From positions 371,001 to 435,000 of the forward strand of contig NZ_JAEQNE010000003.1 of assembly GCF_016722785.1 (NCBI RefSeq): a stretch of 64,000 nucleotides of DNA, written 5' to 3'. The position numbers and the translations under genes are program-made. The notes beneath the pieces are model-generated. The model made no database searches. It was not told the DNA's origin and saw only the letters and a list, made by a program, of their open reading frames with translations. Below are positions 16,337-24,201 of the stretch, one piece after another (within the stretch, counting starts at the first letter, position 1; every line of letters starts with the position of its first letter). Source of the stretch: Ramlibacter monticola (GTDB lineage: Bacteria; Pseudomonadota; Gammaproteobacteria; Burkholderiales; Burkholderiaceae_C).

Positions 16337-16561
16337 TCAAGACGGTCGGTGGATGGGGCCAAAGCGCCTGTTCTCGACGCAGGCGTGCGCCACCTCGCGC
16401 CCGATCATGGCGCGGGCATAGAGGTAGTTGTTGCGCGCCCGCTCGCTCATGTGGTTCAGGTCGACCCGGCCCTCGGCATCGCAGGGAAACGCAAAGCCGC
16501 GGCCGCCGTGGTACAGGTTGCGGAAGCAAAGCTGGAATTCGATGTCGCTGGTTTGCGTCAT
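16337..16561 (-). CDS. Small conserved hypothetical protein
   Basis: This 74-residue soluble protein is of unknown function (MTQTSDIEFQLCFRNLYHGG at its start, with an RARNNYLYARAMIGREVA helix). It resembles small hypothetical proteins of Burkholderiales. ATG at 16561 is preceded by GGAGGG at good spacing. No signal or membrane segment is present. A perfect 8-bp-arm palindrome lies 138-155 bp upstream and may control it. Confidence 0.7.
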   Translation of the reverse strand: MTQTSDIEFQLCFRNLYHGGRGFAFPCDAEGRVDLNHMSERARNNYLYARAMIGREVAHACVENRRFGPIHRPS

Positions 16562-16698
16562 GAAACCCTCCTTGTTCGGACGCAGCGCCCTTTCGGCATG
16601 CTCCACTGTCCGCGACAGTCGTCCTTTTCGCGATCAGACGACAACTGAATTGACGTCTCGGCGACTTCCGATTCGTGGGGTGGAGCGCGCCGAGGGGC

Positions 16699-16716
16699 CC
16701 TAGGAATCTTCCTAGG
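16699..16716. promoter_or_regulatory. Perfect palindrome, candidate response-regulator site
   Basis: CCTAGGAA-TC-TTCCTAGG is an 18-bp dyad with perfect 8-bp arms and a 2-bp centre. It sits upstream of the 74-residue gene on the minus strand, past the end of the DUF4337 gene. The inner TAGGAA/TTCCTA arms resemble the inverted heptads bound by NarL/FixJ-type regulators such as Bordetella BvgA. That link is inference. Confidence 0.5.
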
Positions 16717-16853
16717 CGGGCCGGCCCCTTGGGACGCATCGCAGGGCCGCCGGAAGACCAAACAAGTCGGACGCTTCCAGGCCTCTTGCGTCCGCGTGCC
16801 GATTCCCCACGCGGGAGCGCCGAAACTGCTGCGGCGAGGCCCGTAGCTGAGGC

Positions 16854-17432
16854 TCAGGTCAGAAGTTTGACGAGTGCCGTCGGGTGCAACTGCCAGCCAG
16901 CCAGGCCCGCTGCGCCCATGAGCGTCCCGAAACCCGCCGGCAATAGCGCCAGCAGGAACAGCCACCAGCGCTGCGTGAGCGAGGCTACCGCCAGCAGTGC
17001 CACGCTGATGGAGATGGCCGCATCGGACAGGTCGAACTGGTCGTCGCGGAAGTTCAGGTGATCGTAGGTGTCCTGGTCGGCCTGCGCCTGCCGGCGCAGG
17101 TCTTCCTTCTTCGTGGCCTGGTCCTTCACCAGGGCCTCGTAATTCGCAATCGCCGCGTCGTAGTCCGGCTTGCGGTCGGCGGGTTGGCTTGCCGCTGCCA
17201 GCCGCAACTGCACCAGCGCGGCACGAGCGACCTCCTCGCGCTGGTTGCGCGCCTGGTAGAAGGCCCAGTGGTCCAGCTTGTCGGCCTGCGCTTGCTGCAT
17301 GGCCTGGACGATGTTGTCGTCCTTGACCTTGCAGATGCCCATGAACGTCGTGAGCAGCGCCACAGCGATGGCGACGAAGGCATTCAGGCGCGAAGCACGC
17401 GCCTCAGAGGGGTCGGGAAGGCTGATGTCCAT
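16854..17432 (-). CDS. DUF4337-type membrane protein
   Basis: This 192-residue protein has one N-terminal membrane segment (about 16-34) and a soluble helical middle (about 40-130, rich in Gln/Ala/Lys, probably coiled coil). Two C-terminal membrane segments follow (about 135-180). This pattern and length fit the DUF4337 family. The function is unknown. ATG at 17432 is the only good start. It stands alone on the minus strand, with more than 500 bp of non-coding DNA upstream. Confidence 0.78.
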   Translation of the reverse strand: MDISLPDPSEARASRLNAFVAIAVALLTTFMGICKVKDDNIVQAMQQAQADKLDHWAFYQARNQREEVARAALVQLRLAAASQPADRKPDYDAAIANYEALVKDQATKKEDLRRQAQADQDTYDHLNFRDDQFDLSDAAISISVALLAVASLTQRWWLFLLALLPAGFGTLMGAAGLAGWQLHPTALVKLLT

Positions 17433-18000
17433 TGATGGGGATTATCCGAGCACAGTGTGTTTTGTTCGTGCAACGTCCGGCTGCGTCGCGATCTCTTTGG
17501 AGGGCGGCAGGTTCTATGCCTCGCGTTGGTAGGCGTCCGACACGTCGAGCGTCGGCGGACGTGCGCCAACGAGAGCCTGGCGAGGCTCGATCTGCGGTTC
17601 GAGCCAGCACTGCGAAGGTTTCGCCGTCGCCTTGCGCGGAAGGAGCCACTGGGATGCGAACGACACGGCGTCGTCGCCCGGGCCCCTGCCCGTTCCCGCT
17701 GCCCTGTGGGTGCCGCCCGTTAGCTGCAACGCCTTCCAGACGATGCCAAGTCGTAGGCCCGCCGCCGGCGCATGCCCGGCAGTGGTCTCGCTCCGTCATT
17801 GGAAGACGTCTGAATCAGGTCACAGCTCGGCCAGGAGCGGACATAGTCCTCCAGCCCTAGCCCTCGCTGCTGGTCAGTGAGTTCGCCAGCACCCTGCACG
17901 ATGGGCATCGTGATCGAGCCAGGGAATCGCGGTCGCTTGGAGCGTGCACAAGTTGGTCAGCACGCCCCCCGGTTTGCCCAGCCGTCGGCACAATCCGCGC
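17433..18000. other. Intergenic region with no clear gene
   Basis: These 568 bases lie between DUF4337 and the hybrid kinase. A minus-strand frame at 17514-17729 (71 codons) reads partly like protein (QWLLPRKATAKPSQ, then LEPQIEPRQALVGARPPTL) and could be a gene remnant. I recognise no family and see no ribosome site. The kinase promoter should lie near the right end. Confidence 0.4.
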
Positions 18001-19920
18001 GTGACCACCCCCGTCGTCCCCGCCGCCGCGGTCCAGACCGAGCAGCGATTCCAGACCCTGTTCGAGCAGGCGCCTTTCAGCGTGCAGCTGCTTTCCGTGG
18101 ATGGCCGGACGCTGCGGGTGAACCGGGCGTGGCAGGACCTCTGGGGAGCGCACGAGGGCGACCCGCTCCTCGAGTTCGTCCTGTCCGAGTACGACATGCT
18201 GGCCGATCCGCAGCTCGAGGCGAAAGGCGTGACGCCCTACCTGCGGCGCGCGTTCGCGGGAGAGGCCGTGCGCATTCCGGCGATCCACTACGACCCCGCC
18301 GAAATCGGCCAACCCGGGATCGCGCGCTGGGTCGAAGCCACGGCGCGACCCATCAAGACGCCGGATGGCCGGGTCGCCGAGGTCATGTTGATCCACGAGG
18401 ACGTGACCGAGCGCCTCCTGGCCGAGCGGCAACTGCGCGCAAGCGAGGCGCAGTTCAGGACGATCGCCGACGCCATGCCGCAGATGGTGTTTTCCACGCT
18501 GCCGGACGGCCACAGCGACTACTTCAACAGGCAGACCTACGAGTTCACCGGCGTGCCGCCTGGTTCCATGAATGGCGAGCGCTGGGCGGACATCGTGCAC
18601 CCCGACGATCGGGAAGCCGTGGGAGAGAGGTGGCGCCACAGCCTGGAGACGGGCGAGCCCTACGAACTCGAGTACCGCTTGCGACACCGCTCGGGAGAGT
18701 ACCGATGGGTGCTGGGGCGCGCCCTGGCCGTGCGCAACGAGCAGGGCGGCCTCGTCCGCTGGATGGGGACCTGCACCGACATCGACGAGCAGAAGCGTAC
18801 GCGAGACGAACTGCTGGCCAGCAACCGCCGCAAGGATGATTTCCTGGCGATGCTCGCGCACGAACTGCGCAATCCGCTGGCCCCGATCAGCACCGCGGCG
18901 CACCTGCTGAAGGCAGCGCCTGCGGATCCGGACAGGGTGCAACGTTCCGCGGAAATCATCGAGCGCCAGGTGCGGCACATGACCGACCTGGTCGACGACT
19001 TGCTGGACGTCTCACGCGTGACCCGCGGACTCGTGGCGCTCGATCGCCGGCCCGTGGAGATGAAGGCCGTGCTGAGCCATGCGATCGAACAAGTGCGGCC
19101 GCTGATCGAAGCCCGGGGGCACGAGCTGACGACGCGCATGCCTTCGGGGGACGTGCATGTGATGGGGGACCGATCCCGACTGGTGCAGGTCGTCTCGAAC
19201 CTGCTGAACAACGCCGCGAAGTACACCCCGTCGGACGGCGCCCTCGCGGTGACCATGGCTGTCGACGAGGACGTGCACATCCGGGTCGCAGATAACGGAA
19301 CGGGCATCGAGAGCGAGTTGCTGCCGCATGTCTTCGAGCTGTTCACGCAAGGCGCGCGGACGCCGGACCGGACGCAAGGCGGCCTGGGCCTCGGACTGGC
19401 GCTCGTGAAAAGCCTCGTGGAGTTGCATGGAGGCCGGGTGTCAGCGGAGAGCGCGGGGCGCGGTCTGGGCGCCGCGTTCACCGTCACGCTACCTGTGCTG
19501 AAGATCGACGATCCGGCGGCGTCTGCTTCCAGAGCTGCGATGTCGCTCCCCCGCGCCTCGCGCAGGCTTCGGATCCTGGTCGTCGACGACAACCAGGATG
19601 CAGCCGAAACCCTGGGCATGCTGCTGGAAACCCTCGGCCACGAGGTGCACCTTGCGCACGACTCCGCACGCGCCCTGGATGCGGCGGCAAAGGGAGCGTT
19701 CGACGCTTATGTCCTGGACATTGGCTTGCCCGGACTGGACGGCTATGAGCTGGCCCGTCGGCTGCGGGCCCAGGCGTCCGGCGTCGCCGCCACCTTCATC
19801 GCCCTGACCGGCTACGGCAGCGCGGATGACAAGCACCGCGGCGACCAGGCTGGATTCGACCACTACCTTGTGAAGCCCGCGGACTTGGGGGAACTGGCGC
19901 GGCTGCTGCAGGGGGGTTGA
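18001..19920 (+). CDS. Hybrid sensor histidine kinase, PAS-PAS-HK-REC
   Basis: This 639-residue soluble hybrid kinase has a PAS domain at about 12-135 and a second PAS/PAC at about 150-265. The HisKA domain carries the phospho-acceptor His287 in AHELRNPLAP, and the HATPase domain spans about 390-510 (N-box NLLNNAAKY, GLGLGLALV). The C-terminal receiver starts near 521 (acidic pair 529-530, phospho-Asp573, Lys625). No membrane segment is present, so it senses a cytoplasmic cue. GTG at 18001 is chosen because the PAS domain begins soon after. GTG at 17944 would add 19 residues and cannot be excluded. No cognate regulator gene is adjacent. Confidence 0.88.
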   Translation: MTTPVVPAAAVQTEQRFQTLFEQAPFSVQLLSVDGRTLRVNRAWQDLWGAHEGDPLLEFVLSEYDMLADPQLEAKGVTPYLRRAFAGEAVRIPAIHYDPAEIGQPGIARWVEATARPIKTPDGRVAEVMLIHEDVTERLLAERQLRASEAQFRTIADAMPQMVFSTLPDGHSDYFNRQTYEFTGVPPGSMNGERWADIVHPDDREAVGERWRHSLETGEPYELEYRLRHRSGEYRWVLGRALAVRNEQGGLVRWMGTCTDIDEQKRTRDELLASNRRKDDFLAMLAHELRNPLAPISTAAHLLKAAPADPDRVQRSAEIIERQVRHMTDLVDDLLDVSRVTRGLVALDRRPVEMKAVLSHAIEQVRPLIEARGHELTTRMPSGDVHVMGDRSRLVQVVSNLLNNAAKYTPSDGALAVTMAVDEDVHIRVADNGTGIESELLPHVFELFTQGARTPDRTQGGLGLGLALVKSLVELHGGRVSAESAGRGLGAAFTVTLPVLKIDDPAASASRAAMSLPRASRRLRILVVDDNQDAAETLGMLLETLGHEVHLAHDSARALDAAAKGAFDAYVLDIGLPGLDGYELARRLRAQASGVAATFIALTGYGSADDKHRGDQAGFDHYLVKPADLGELARLLQGG

Positions 19921-20129
19921 GCCGCGCAAGGCCATGCTGCATGGGGCTCGCTGGGTCGTGAACAACTACGTCGGAAGGCAACTTGCGGCGTAGCAATAAG
20001 ACGCCAGTGCCAAATAGGTCACGCCAGCGTGCTCGCGCACAGATTCCTGCGACGAGGCCTTCGCTGAGATCGGTCTACAAGGGTTGCACACTGATGCAAT
20101 GCCGGGTCAACTACGGCGGTGGGTCAGCC

Positions 20130-20151
20130 GTTGAACAGTTCGCTGTTCAAC
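20130..20151 (+). promoter_or_regulatory. Leader hairpin with TTCG loop upstream of the His-rich protein
   Basis: GTTGAACAG-TTCG-CTGTTCAAC is a perfect 9-bp stem closed by a TTCG loop. It ends 14 bp before the ATG at 20166, almost touching the ribosome site (GGAACG). There is no T run, so it is not a terminator. It may stabilise the mRNA, shape translation, or, as DNA, be an operator. Confidence 0.6.
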
Positions 20152-20165
20152 ACACCAGGAACGAA

Positions 20166-20576
20166 ATGAGGAATCTGCTTTTAGCGTTGGGACTTGCCGC
20201 CGTGGCCTTTTCGGCGAGCGCCGCAGATGTCGGCGTGTCAGTCAGCATCAGCCAGCCTGGCGCGTACGGCCGTATCGATATCGGCCGCTTCCCCCAGCCC
20301 GACGTCGTGGTGGCACAGCCTGTGATGATTCAGCGCCCGGTCAGGGTGGTGCAGCCGGTCTACATGTGGGTGCCGCCCGGCCACCAGAAGCACTGGTCCA
20401 AGCACTGCCACCAGTACAACGCCTGCGGCACGCCGGTCTACTTCGTGAAGGACAACTGGTACCAGCAGCACGTGATGGCCGACGGCCACCGGCACGATCG
20501 GGACCACCACGACCACGACCACGACCGAGGCCATGACCATGACCATGGTCGCGGACACGGCAAGCACAAGCACTGA
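20166..20576 (+). CDS. Exported histidine-rich protein with HDHD tail
   Basis: This 136-residue protein has a signal peptide (MRNLLLALGLAAVAFSASAA, cleaved near residue 20). A Val/Pro/Gln-rich domain follows (PVMIQRPVRVVQPVYMWVPP, then CHQYNACGTPVYFV with two Cys). The last 30 residues are made almost wholly of His, Asp and Gly in HDHD/HDRGHDH pattern. Such tails chelate Zn, Ni or Cu ions, so a periplasmic metal-binding or metal-buffering role is likely. ATG at 20166 follows a leader hairpin. A strong hairpin follows the stop, so the gene is monocistronic. Confidence 0.8.
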   Translation: MRNLLLALGLAAVAFSASAADVGVSVSISQPGAYGRIDIGRFPQPDVVVAQPVMIQRPVRVVQPVYMWVPPGHQKHWSKHCHQYNACGTPVYFVKDNWYQQHVMADGHRHDRDHHDHDHDRGHDHDHGRGHGKHKH

Positions 20577-20612
20577 TCCGAGTGCTTGACCGGTTCGGCC
20601 GCCGCTGAAATC

Positions 20613-20646
20613 CGACCGATGCGCGGGCCCGTCCGCGCATCGGTCG
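20613..20646. terminator. Strong hairpin after the His-rich gene, candidate terminator
   Basis: CGACCGATGCGCGG (20613-20626) pairs perfectly over 14 bp with CCGCGCATCGGTCG (20633-20646) around a 6-base loop, 37 bp past the stop. No T run follows on either strand. It may act as a bidirectional or 3-prime-end-protecting structure rather than a classic terminator. Confidence 0.55.
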
Positions 20647-20747
20647 ACAGGGCTGCAGGGACTGGACCCGAACCTGCCGAAGAGACCATCGGGCACATGC
20701 AAGCGCCTCGACGATCCATGCGGCCTCTGCGGCGGACAGGGATGCGT

Positions 20748-21137
20748 TCAGCCTTTCGACAAGGTCTGAACCAACGCCATGATGTTCCCTTCACTGTCCC
20801 TGAACCAGGCTGCCTTGGCCCCGCCCGCAGTGATGGCGCCCTGCGCGCTGCGCTCGCCGGGCATGTCGACGTACTGCTCGAACTGGACGCCGCGCGCCTT
20901 GAGCGCCTGGATCTCCGCGTCGACGTCCTGCACTGACCAGAAGGCCTGGCTGGCCCGCGACGTGCCGGCATTCGGGGTGAGGTAGAGAAAGGCAGCGGTG
21001 CCGCCGCCGAACTCGTACACCACGCCGCCGTTCGTCTCCTCTTTCGGGCGCAGCCCCACCATGTCTTCGTAGAACCGGCGCGCACGGGCGATGTCCTTCG
21101 CCGGAATGTACGAGTACAGCGGGGATGTCTGCAGCAT
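20748..21137 (-). CDS. VOC-family (glyoxalase/bleomycin-resistance fold) protein
   Basis: This 129-residue protein has the paired beta-alpha-beta-beta-beta motifs of the VOC fold: PLYSYIPAKDIARARRFYED at the start, VVYEFGGGTAAFLYL in the middle and AAWFRDSEGNIMALVQ at the end, which is the usual metal-Glu/C-terminal signature. The substrate is unknown. ATG at 21137 directly follows a GTG at 21138-21140 that overlaps the upstream stop, so it is translationally coupled to the DUF1428 gene in either case. The pair forms a small operon. Confidence 0.85.
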   Translation of the reverse strand: MLQTSPLYSYIPAKDIARARRFYEDMVGLRPKEETNGGVVYEFGGGTAAFLYLTPNAGTSRASQAFWSVQDVDAEIQALKARGVQFEQYVDMPGERSAQGAITAGGAKAAWFRDSEGNIMALVQTLSKG

Positions 21138-21490
21138 CACCTCTTCTCCAGGATGACCTGGAATCCGCCGAAGATCATGCGCTGGCCATCGAAGGGCATG
21201 TCCTTCATCTCCTTCATCCGCGGGTCGTCCATGAACTTCTTCATGCCGTCGTCACGCACCGCCTTCGATAGCCACGTGATCCACGAGAACACGACGGTCT
21301 CGTCTTCCTTGCGCTTCACGGCCATCGGAAACGAGGTGACCTTCCCTTCGGGCACGTCGTCGCCCCAGCACTCCACGATCTCCAACGCGCCGAGCTCCTT
21401 GAAGATTTGTGCGACGACAGTGGCGTGGTGGAGGTATGTGTCCTTCCTGGCAGTCGGCACTGCGATCACGAATCCATCGACGTAGTTCAT
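21137..21490 (-). CDS. DUF1428 family protein (YbaA-like)
   Basis: This 117-residue protein is a clear DUF1428/YbaA family member, with the characteristic MNYVDGFVIAVPTARKDTY start and the VECWGDDVPEGKVTSFPMAV and MPFDGQRMIFGGF segments. The fold is a dimeric alpha/beta barrel and the function is unknown. ATG at 21490 is preceded by AGGAGA. It is the first gene of a two-gene operon with the VOC protein. Such pairs are common in proteobacteria and are often linked to general stress or detoxification. Confidence 0.9.
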   Translation of the reverse strand: MNYVDGFVIAVPTARKDTYLHHATVVAQIFKELGALEIVECWGDDVPEGKVTSFPMAVKRKEDETVVFSWITWLSKAVRDDGMKKFMDDPRMKEMKDMPFDGQRMIFGGFQVILEKR

Positions 21491-21669
21491 GCGAGTTCTC
21501 CTGTTGGCGGCGCGCCGAATTTGCACGCCATCAAGGCTACGACGACCGAGCGGGCCCCGTCTCGACACGTGGATGTAACGCATCGCAGCTCAACGTTTGG
21601 TCGGACGCAGGCACTGCCACCCGGGGTGGCGCGCCACGGACGGCAGCGCTGCTGCAGCGCCTGCATGCG

Positions 21670-22293
21670 TCAGGTGTCGAGGCCGCGCTCCTTCGCGACG
21701 GCGAGGTTCCGCGCCTCCGAGCGCTGCAGAGCCGGACGGGCGCCGAGACGGTCGCTGTACGCGACGAACGCCGGCCTTGTCTCGAGCATGTTGAAGCGCA
21801 GCATGTAGCGGAGGGTGCCGCCGAAGATCACGTCGGCCATCGAGAAGTGGTCGCCGAGGAGGAACTCGCGGCCGGTGACCGCGCTCTCCATCGCACGCAA
21901 CATCGACTCATGGTCGCCCCAGCCCGCCTGCGAGGGCTTGAACTCCCAATGGGCGGCCTTGGCCAGAGAGCCAGGCTCGATCACCGACGGCGCGAACAAG
22001 GACCACCGCAGGTACGTCGCGCGCGCAGGGTCGTCCGGCCGCGGTGCGAGGCGACCGAGCGAGTACCGATCCGCGAGGTAGAGACCGATGGCCGCCGACT
22101 CGGTCACCACGGCGTCGCCGTCGACGAGGACCGGCAGCTTGCCCATCGGGTTCAGCGCAAGGAGCTCGGCCGACTTCTGGGCCCCCTGCATGATGTCCAC
22201 GAAACGAAGCTCGTACGGAACGCCGAGCTCCTCGAGCATCCAGACGACGCCCGCGGCGCGGGAGAAGGGGTGGTGATAGAGGACGATCGACAT
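21670..22293 (-). CDS. Glutathione S-transferase family protein
   Basis: This 207-residue GST has an N-terminal thioredoxin fold (IVLYHHPFSRAAGVVWMLEE), the NPMGKLPVLVDG cis-Pro region near residues 48-59 and the TESAAIGLYLA motif. The C-terminal domain is helical. The first strand follows the initiator Met directly, so the start at 22293 is firm. It is the third GST in the first 23 kb. It stands alone, 179 bp past the DUF1428 operon on the same strand. Confidence 0.9.
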   Translation of the reverse strand: MSIVLYHHPFSRAAGVVWMLEELGVPYELRFVDIMQGAQKSAELLALNPMGKLPVLVDGDAVVTESAAIGLYLADRYSLGRLAPRPDDPARATYLRWSLFAPSVIEPGSLAKAAHWEFKPSQAGWGDHESMLRAMESAVTGREFLLGDHFSMADVIFGGTLRYMLRFNMLETRPAFVAYSDRLGARPALQRSEARNLAVAKERGLDT

Positions 22294-22474
22294 GCCGGTG
22301 ACCTCCCTTTGGATGGGCGCAGTCTAGCGCCTCGCGGTTCGGTCGAGGTCCGAGCTTCCCGGCGCTACGCCGGTTCTGGGCCAGCCGCAGTCATCCAGCT
22401 CGAATGTAGACAAGCTCGAGCTTCTTGGCACCTGGCCGCCGGTGGGCTAAGGTTGTGAAGCAATCGCTTCGACC

Positions 22475-22957
22475 ATGTCCATCCCTCAAGAATTTGCGGA
22501 CTTCTGGTCTGCCGCCCTGCGCGTAACGCAGCGACTCGAGGCGGGTCGCTTCTACGAGGCGTTCGCCTTGGGGGACAGCGCCGAGATGGCTGGCTACTTG
22601 GCGGGGCTGGTGCTGGAGGGGACCAAGCGTGCCACGGCCAGCCTGGCCTGGACCTACCAGTCGAACGGGAAACCGCGGCCCAAGCCAGGCGACCTGAGCA
22701 TTCTCATGAGCTGGTCCCGACGGCCCTTGTGCATCCTTGAAACGACGGCGGTTGACGTCGTCGCGTTCATGGAGGTGCCTGCCGAGTTCGCCCTCCTCGA
22801 GGGAGAGGGAGACAAGACCCTGTCGACATGGCGCCGGAACCACGAAGTGTTCTTCGCCCGCGAGTGCGCGCGCATCGGCCGGTCACCGTCTCCTAGCATG
22901 CCGATCGTGTGCGAGCACTTTTCGGTTGTTTACCAGGTACCGGGTGCTGCACCGTGA
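22475..22957 (+). CDS. ASCH-domain protein
   Basis: This 160-residue protein has the ASCH/PUA-like pattern: FALGDSAEMAGYLAGLVLEGTKRATASL near the N-terminus, KPRPKPGDLSILMSW, ILETTAVDVVAFMEV and the EGEGDKTLSTWRRNHEVFF region typical of this family. ASCH proteins are RNA-binding or act on modified nucleosides (N4-acetylcytidine amidohydrolase in the YqfB branch). ATG at 22475 follows a short AT-rich stretch. It is convergent with the cyanophycinase gene. Confidence 0.85.
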   Translation: MSIPQEFADFWSAALRVTQRLEAGRFYEAFALGDSAEMAGYLAGLVLEGTKRATASLAWTYQSNGKPRPKPGDLSILMSWSRRPLCILETTAVDVVAFMEVPAEFALLEGEGDKTLSTWRRNHEVFFARECARIGRSPSPSMPIVCEHFSVVYQVPGAAP

Positions 22958-23105
22958 TCGTGAAGATTGGTGCCGGCAGGTTCTTCAGCAGAATCGGTCC
23001 AACGCGGACACCCGCGCGGGAGGATCGACACTCCACACCTCCAGCGAAGGAGGCGACTCCTGGCGCGAGCGCGATGTTCGCGCCCGGCCGTGCCCCCGGG
23101 CACCG

Positions 23106-24032
23106 TCAGGGCTGCGGCGGCGCGGGCGCGACGAGCCGCTGCACCGCTGCCAGCAGGCCCGCCGGCCACGCCGCGTTTTGCGGAGACGGCTGCGCCGGGT
23201 AGCGGCGGCCCGGCGGCAGCGTGTGCAACTGCAGCCCCAGCATCTCGATCGCACTTTCCGGCGCGAGCTCGCCGATGTTTGTGTGCGCGGAAGAGGGGTC
23301 CACGAGCGTGACGGCGCCACTGCCGATGACCTCGATCGCCTCCTCGCTTTCGACGACGAGGGCTGTGTCCTCGTCCACTCCCACGCCGAGCAGGTCGGGC
23401 CGCTGTGCAAGCGCCGAGAGCAGGCGCGCGAGCCGCCCCCGTTCGGAGAAATGCTGGTCGACGATCGCCGCCGGCAGGAGGCCAAGGCCGATGCCCGTGC
23501 CGACCGCATCCTTGCGGGGATGGCGCACGGCCATCCCTTGCGCGATCATGTGGCGCGACATGGCTGCGGCGCCGGCGCTCGTGCCACCGATGCAGCACCC
23601 CAGGTGACCGTGGGCGTGCTGCAGCGCGGTCATCGCCGGCGTATCCCGCAGGACGTCCATCAGTCGCGACTGGTTGCCGCCGCTGATGAAGATGGCATCC
23701 GCATCCAGGATCGCCTGGACGGTATCGGGCCGGAACGCGGCGTCCCGCTCGAGCAGCGGCAGGAGTTCGCAACCGCCCGTGCCGATCTCGGCGAACGCGC
23801 GCCGGTAGCTCTCGGCAACGACCAGCGGCACGGCGCTTGCCGCGGCCAGCAACCGGATGCGGGCTTGCGGTCCGCCCGCGTACTGGAGGAATCGCCGCAG
23901 GATCAAGCGATCCTGCACGCGGTCCTCGGCGCCGCCGACGATGACGAGCCGCCCTCGCACGGACGCTTGCGCGGCGAGCGGCATCGTGGAACCAGTGAGC
24001 AGCGAAGAGAACAGCAGGTCGCGTCGACGCAT
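23106..24032 (-). CDS. Exported cyanophycinase-like peptidase (family S51)
   Basis: This 308-residue protein has an RR-containing leader (MRRRDLLFSSLLTGSTMPLA) and the S51 fold, with GGAEDR near residues 33-38. The GGNQ segment spans 118-121 and the nucleophile is Ser152 in GGTSAGA. Cyanophycinases cleave the Asp-Arg polymer cyanophycin to dipeptides; exported forms allow use of external polymer. No cyanophycin synthetase is in the window. ATG at 24032 is chosen because the leader starts there. Other S51 peptidases act on different Asp dipeptides, so the substrate is inferred. Confidence 0.85.
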   Translation of the reverse strand: MRRRDLLFSSLLTGSTMPLAAQASVRGRLVIVGGAEDRVQDRLILRRFLQYAGGPQARIRLLAAASAVPLVVAESYRRAFAEIGTGGCELLPLLERDAAFRPDTVQAILDADAIFISGGNQSRLMDVLRDTPAMTALQHAHGHLGCCIGGTSAGAAAMSRHMIAQGMAVRHPRKDAVGTGIGLGLLPAAIVDQHFSERGRLARLLSALAQRPDLLGVGVDEDTALVVESEEAIEVIGSGAVTLVDPSSAHTNIGELAPESAIEMLGLQLHTLPPGRRYPAQPSPQNAAWPAGLLAAVQRLVAPAPPQP

Positions 24033-24201
24033 ACGGCAGGCGAAAACCGGCAGAAGAATACCTCCGCAGAGTGTAGCGTCGGGGCTCGGGGACGCCTTGG
24101 TCCGCACAGGCCGCAAGCGGCTCGTGGACGCGCAGTTGATCCCGGGCGATGCGACGCGGCTGCAATCCCACCGATGCAAACGGATCTGCGCGTCCGGCGG
24201 C

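Noticed and set aside
17514-17729. Minus-strand 71-codon frame that reads partly like a protein tail
   Set aside because: No ribosome site, no family resemblance and no support from neighbours; mentioned only as a possible remnant.
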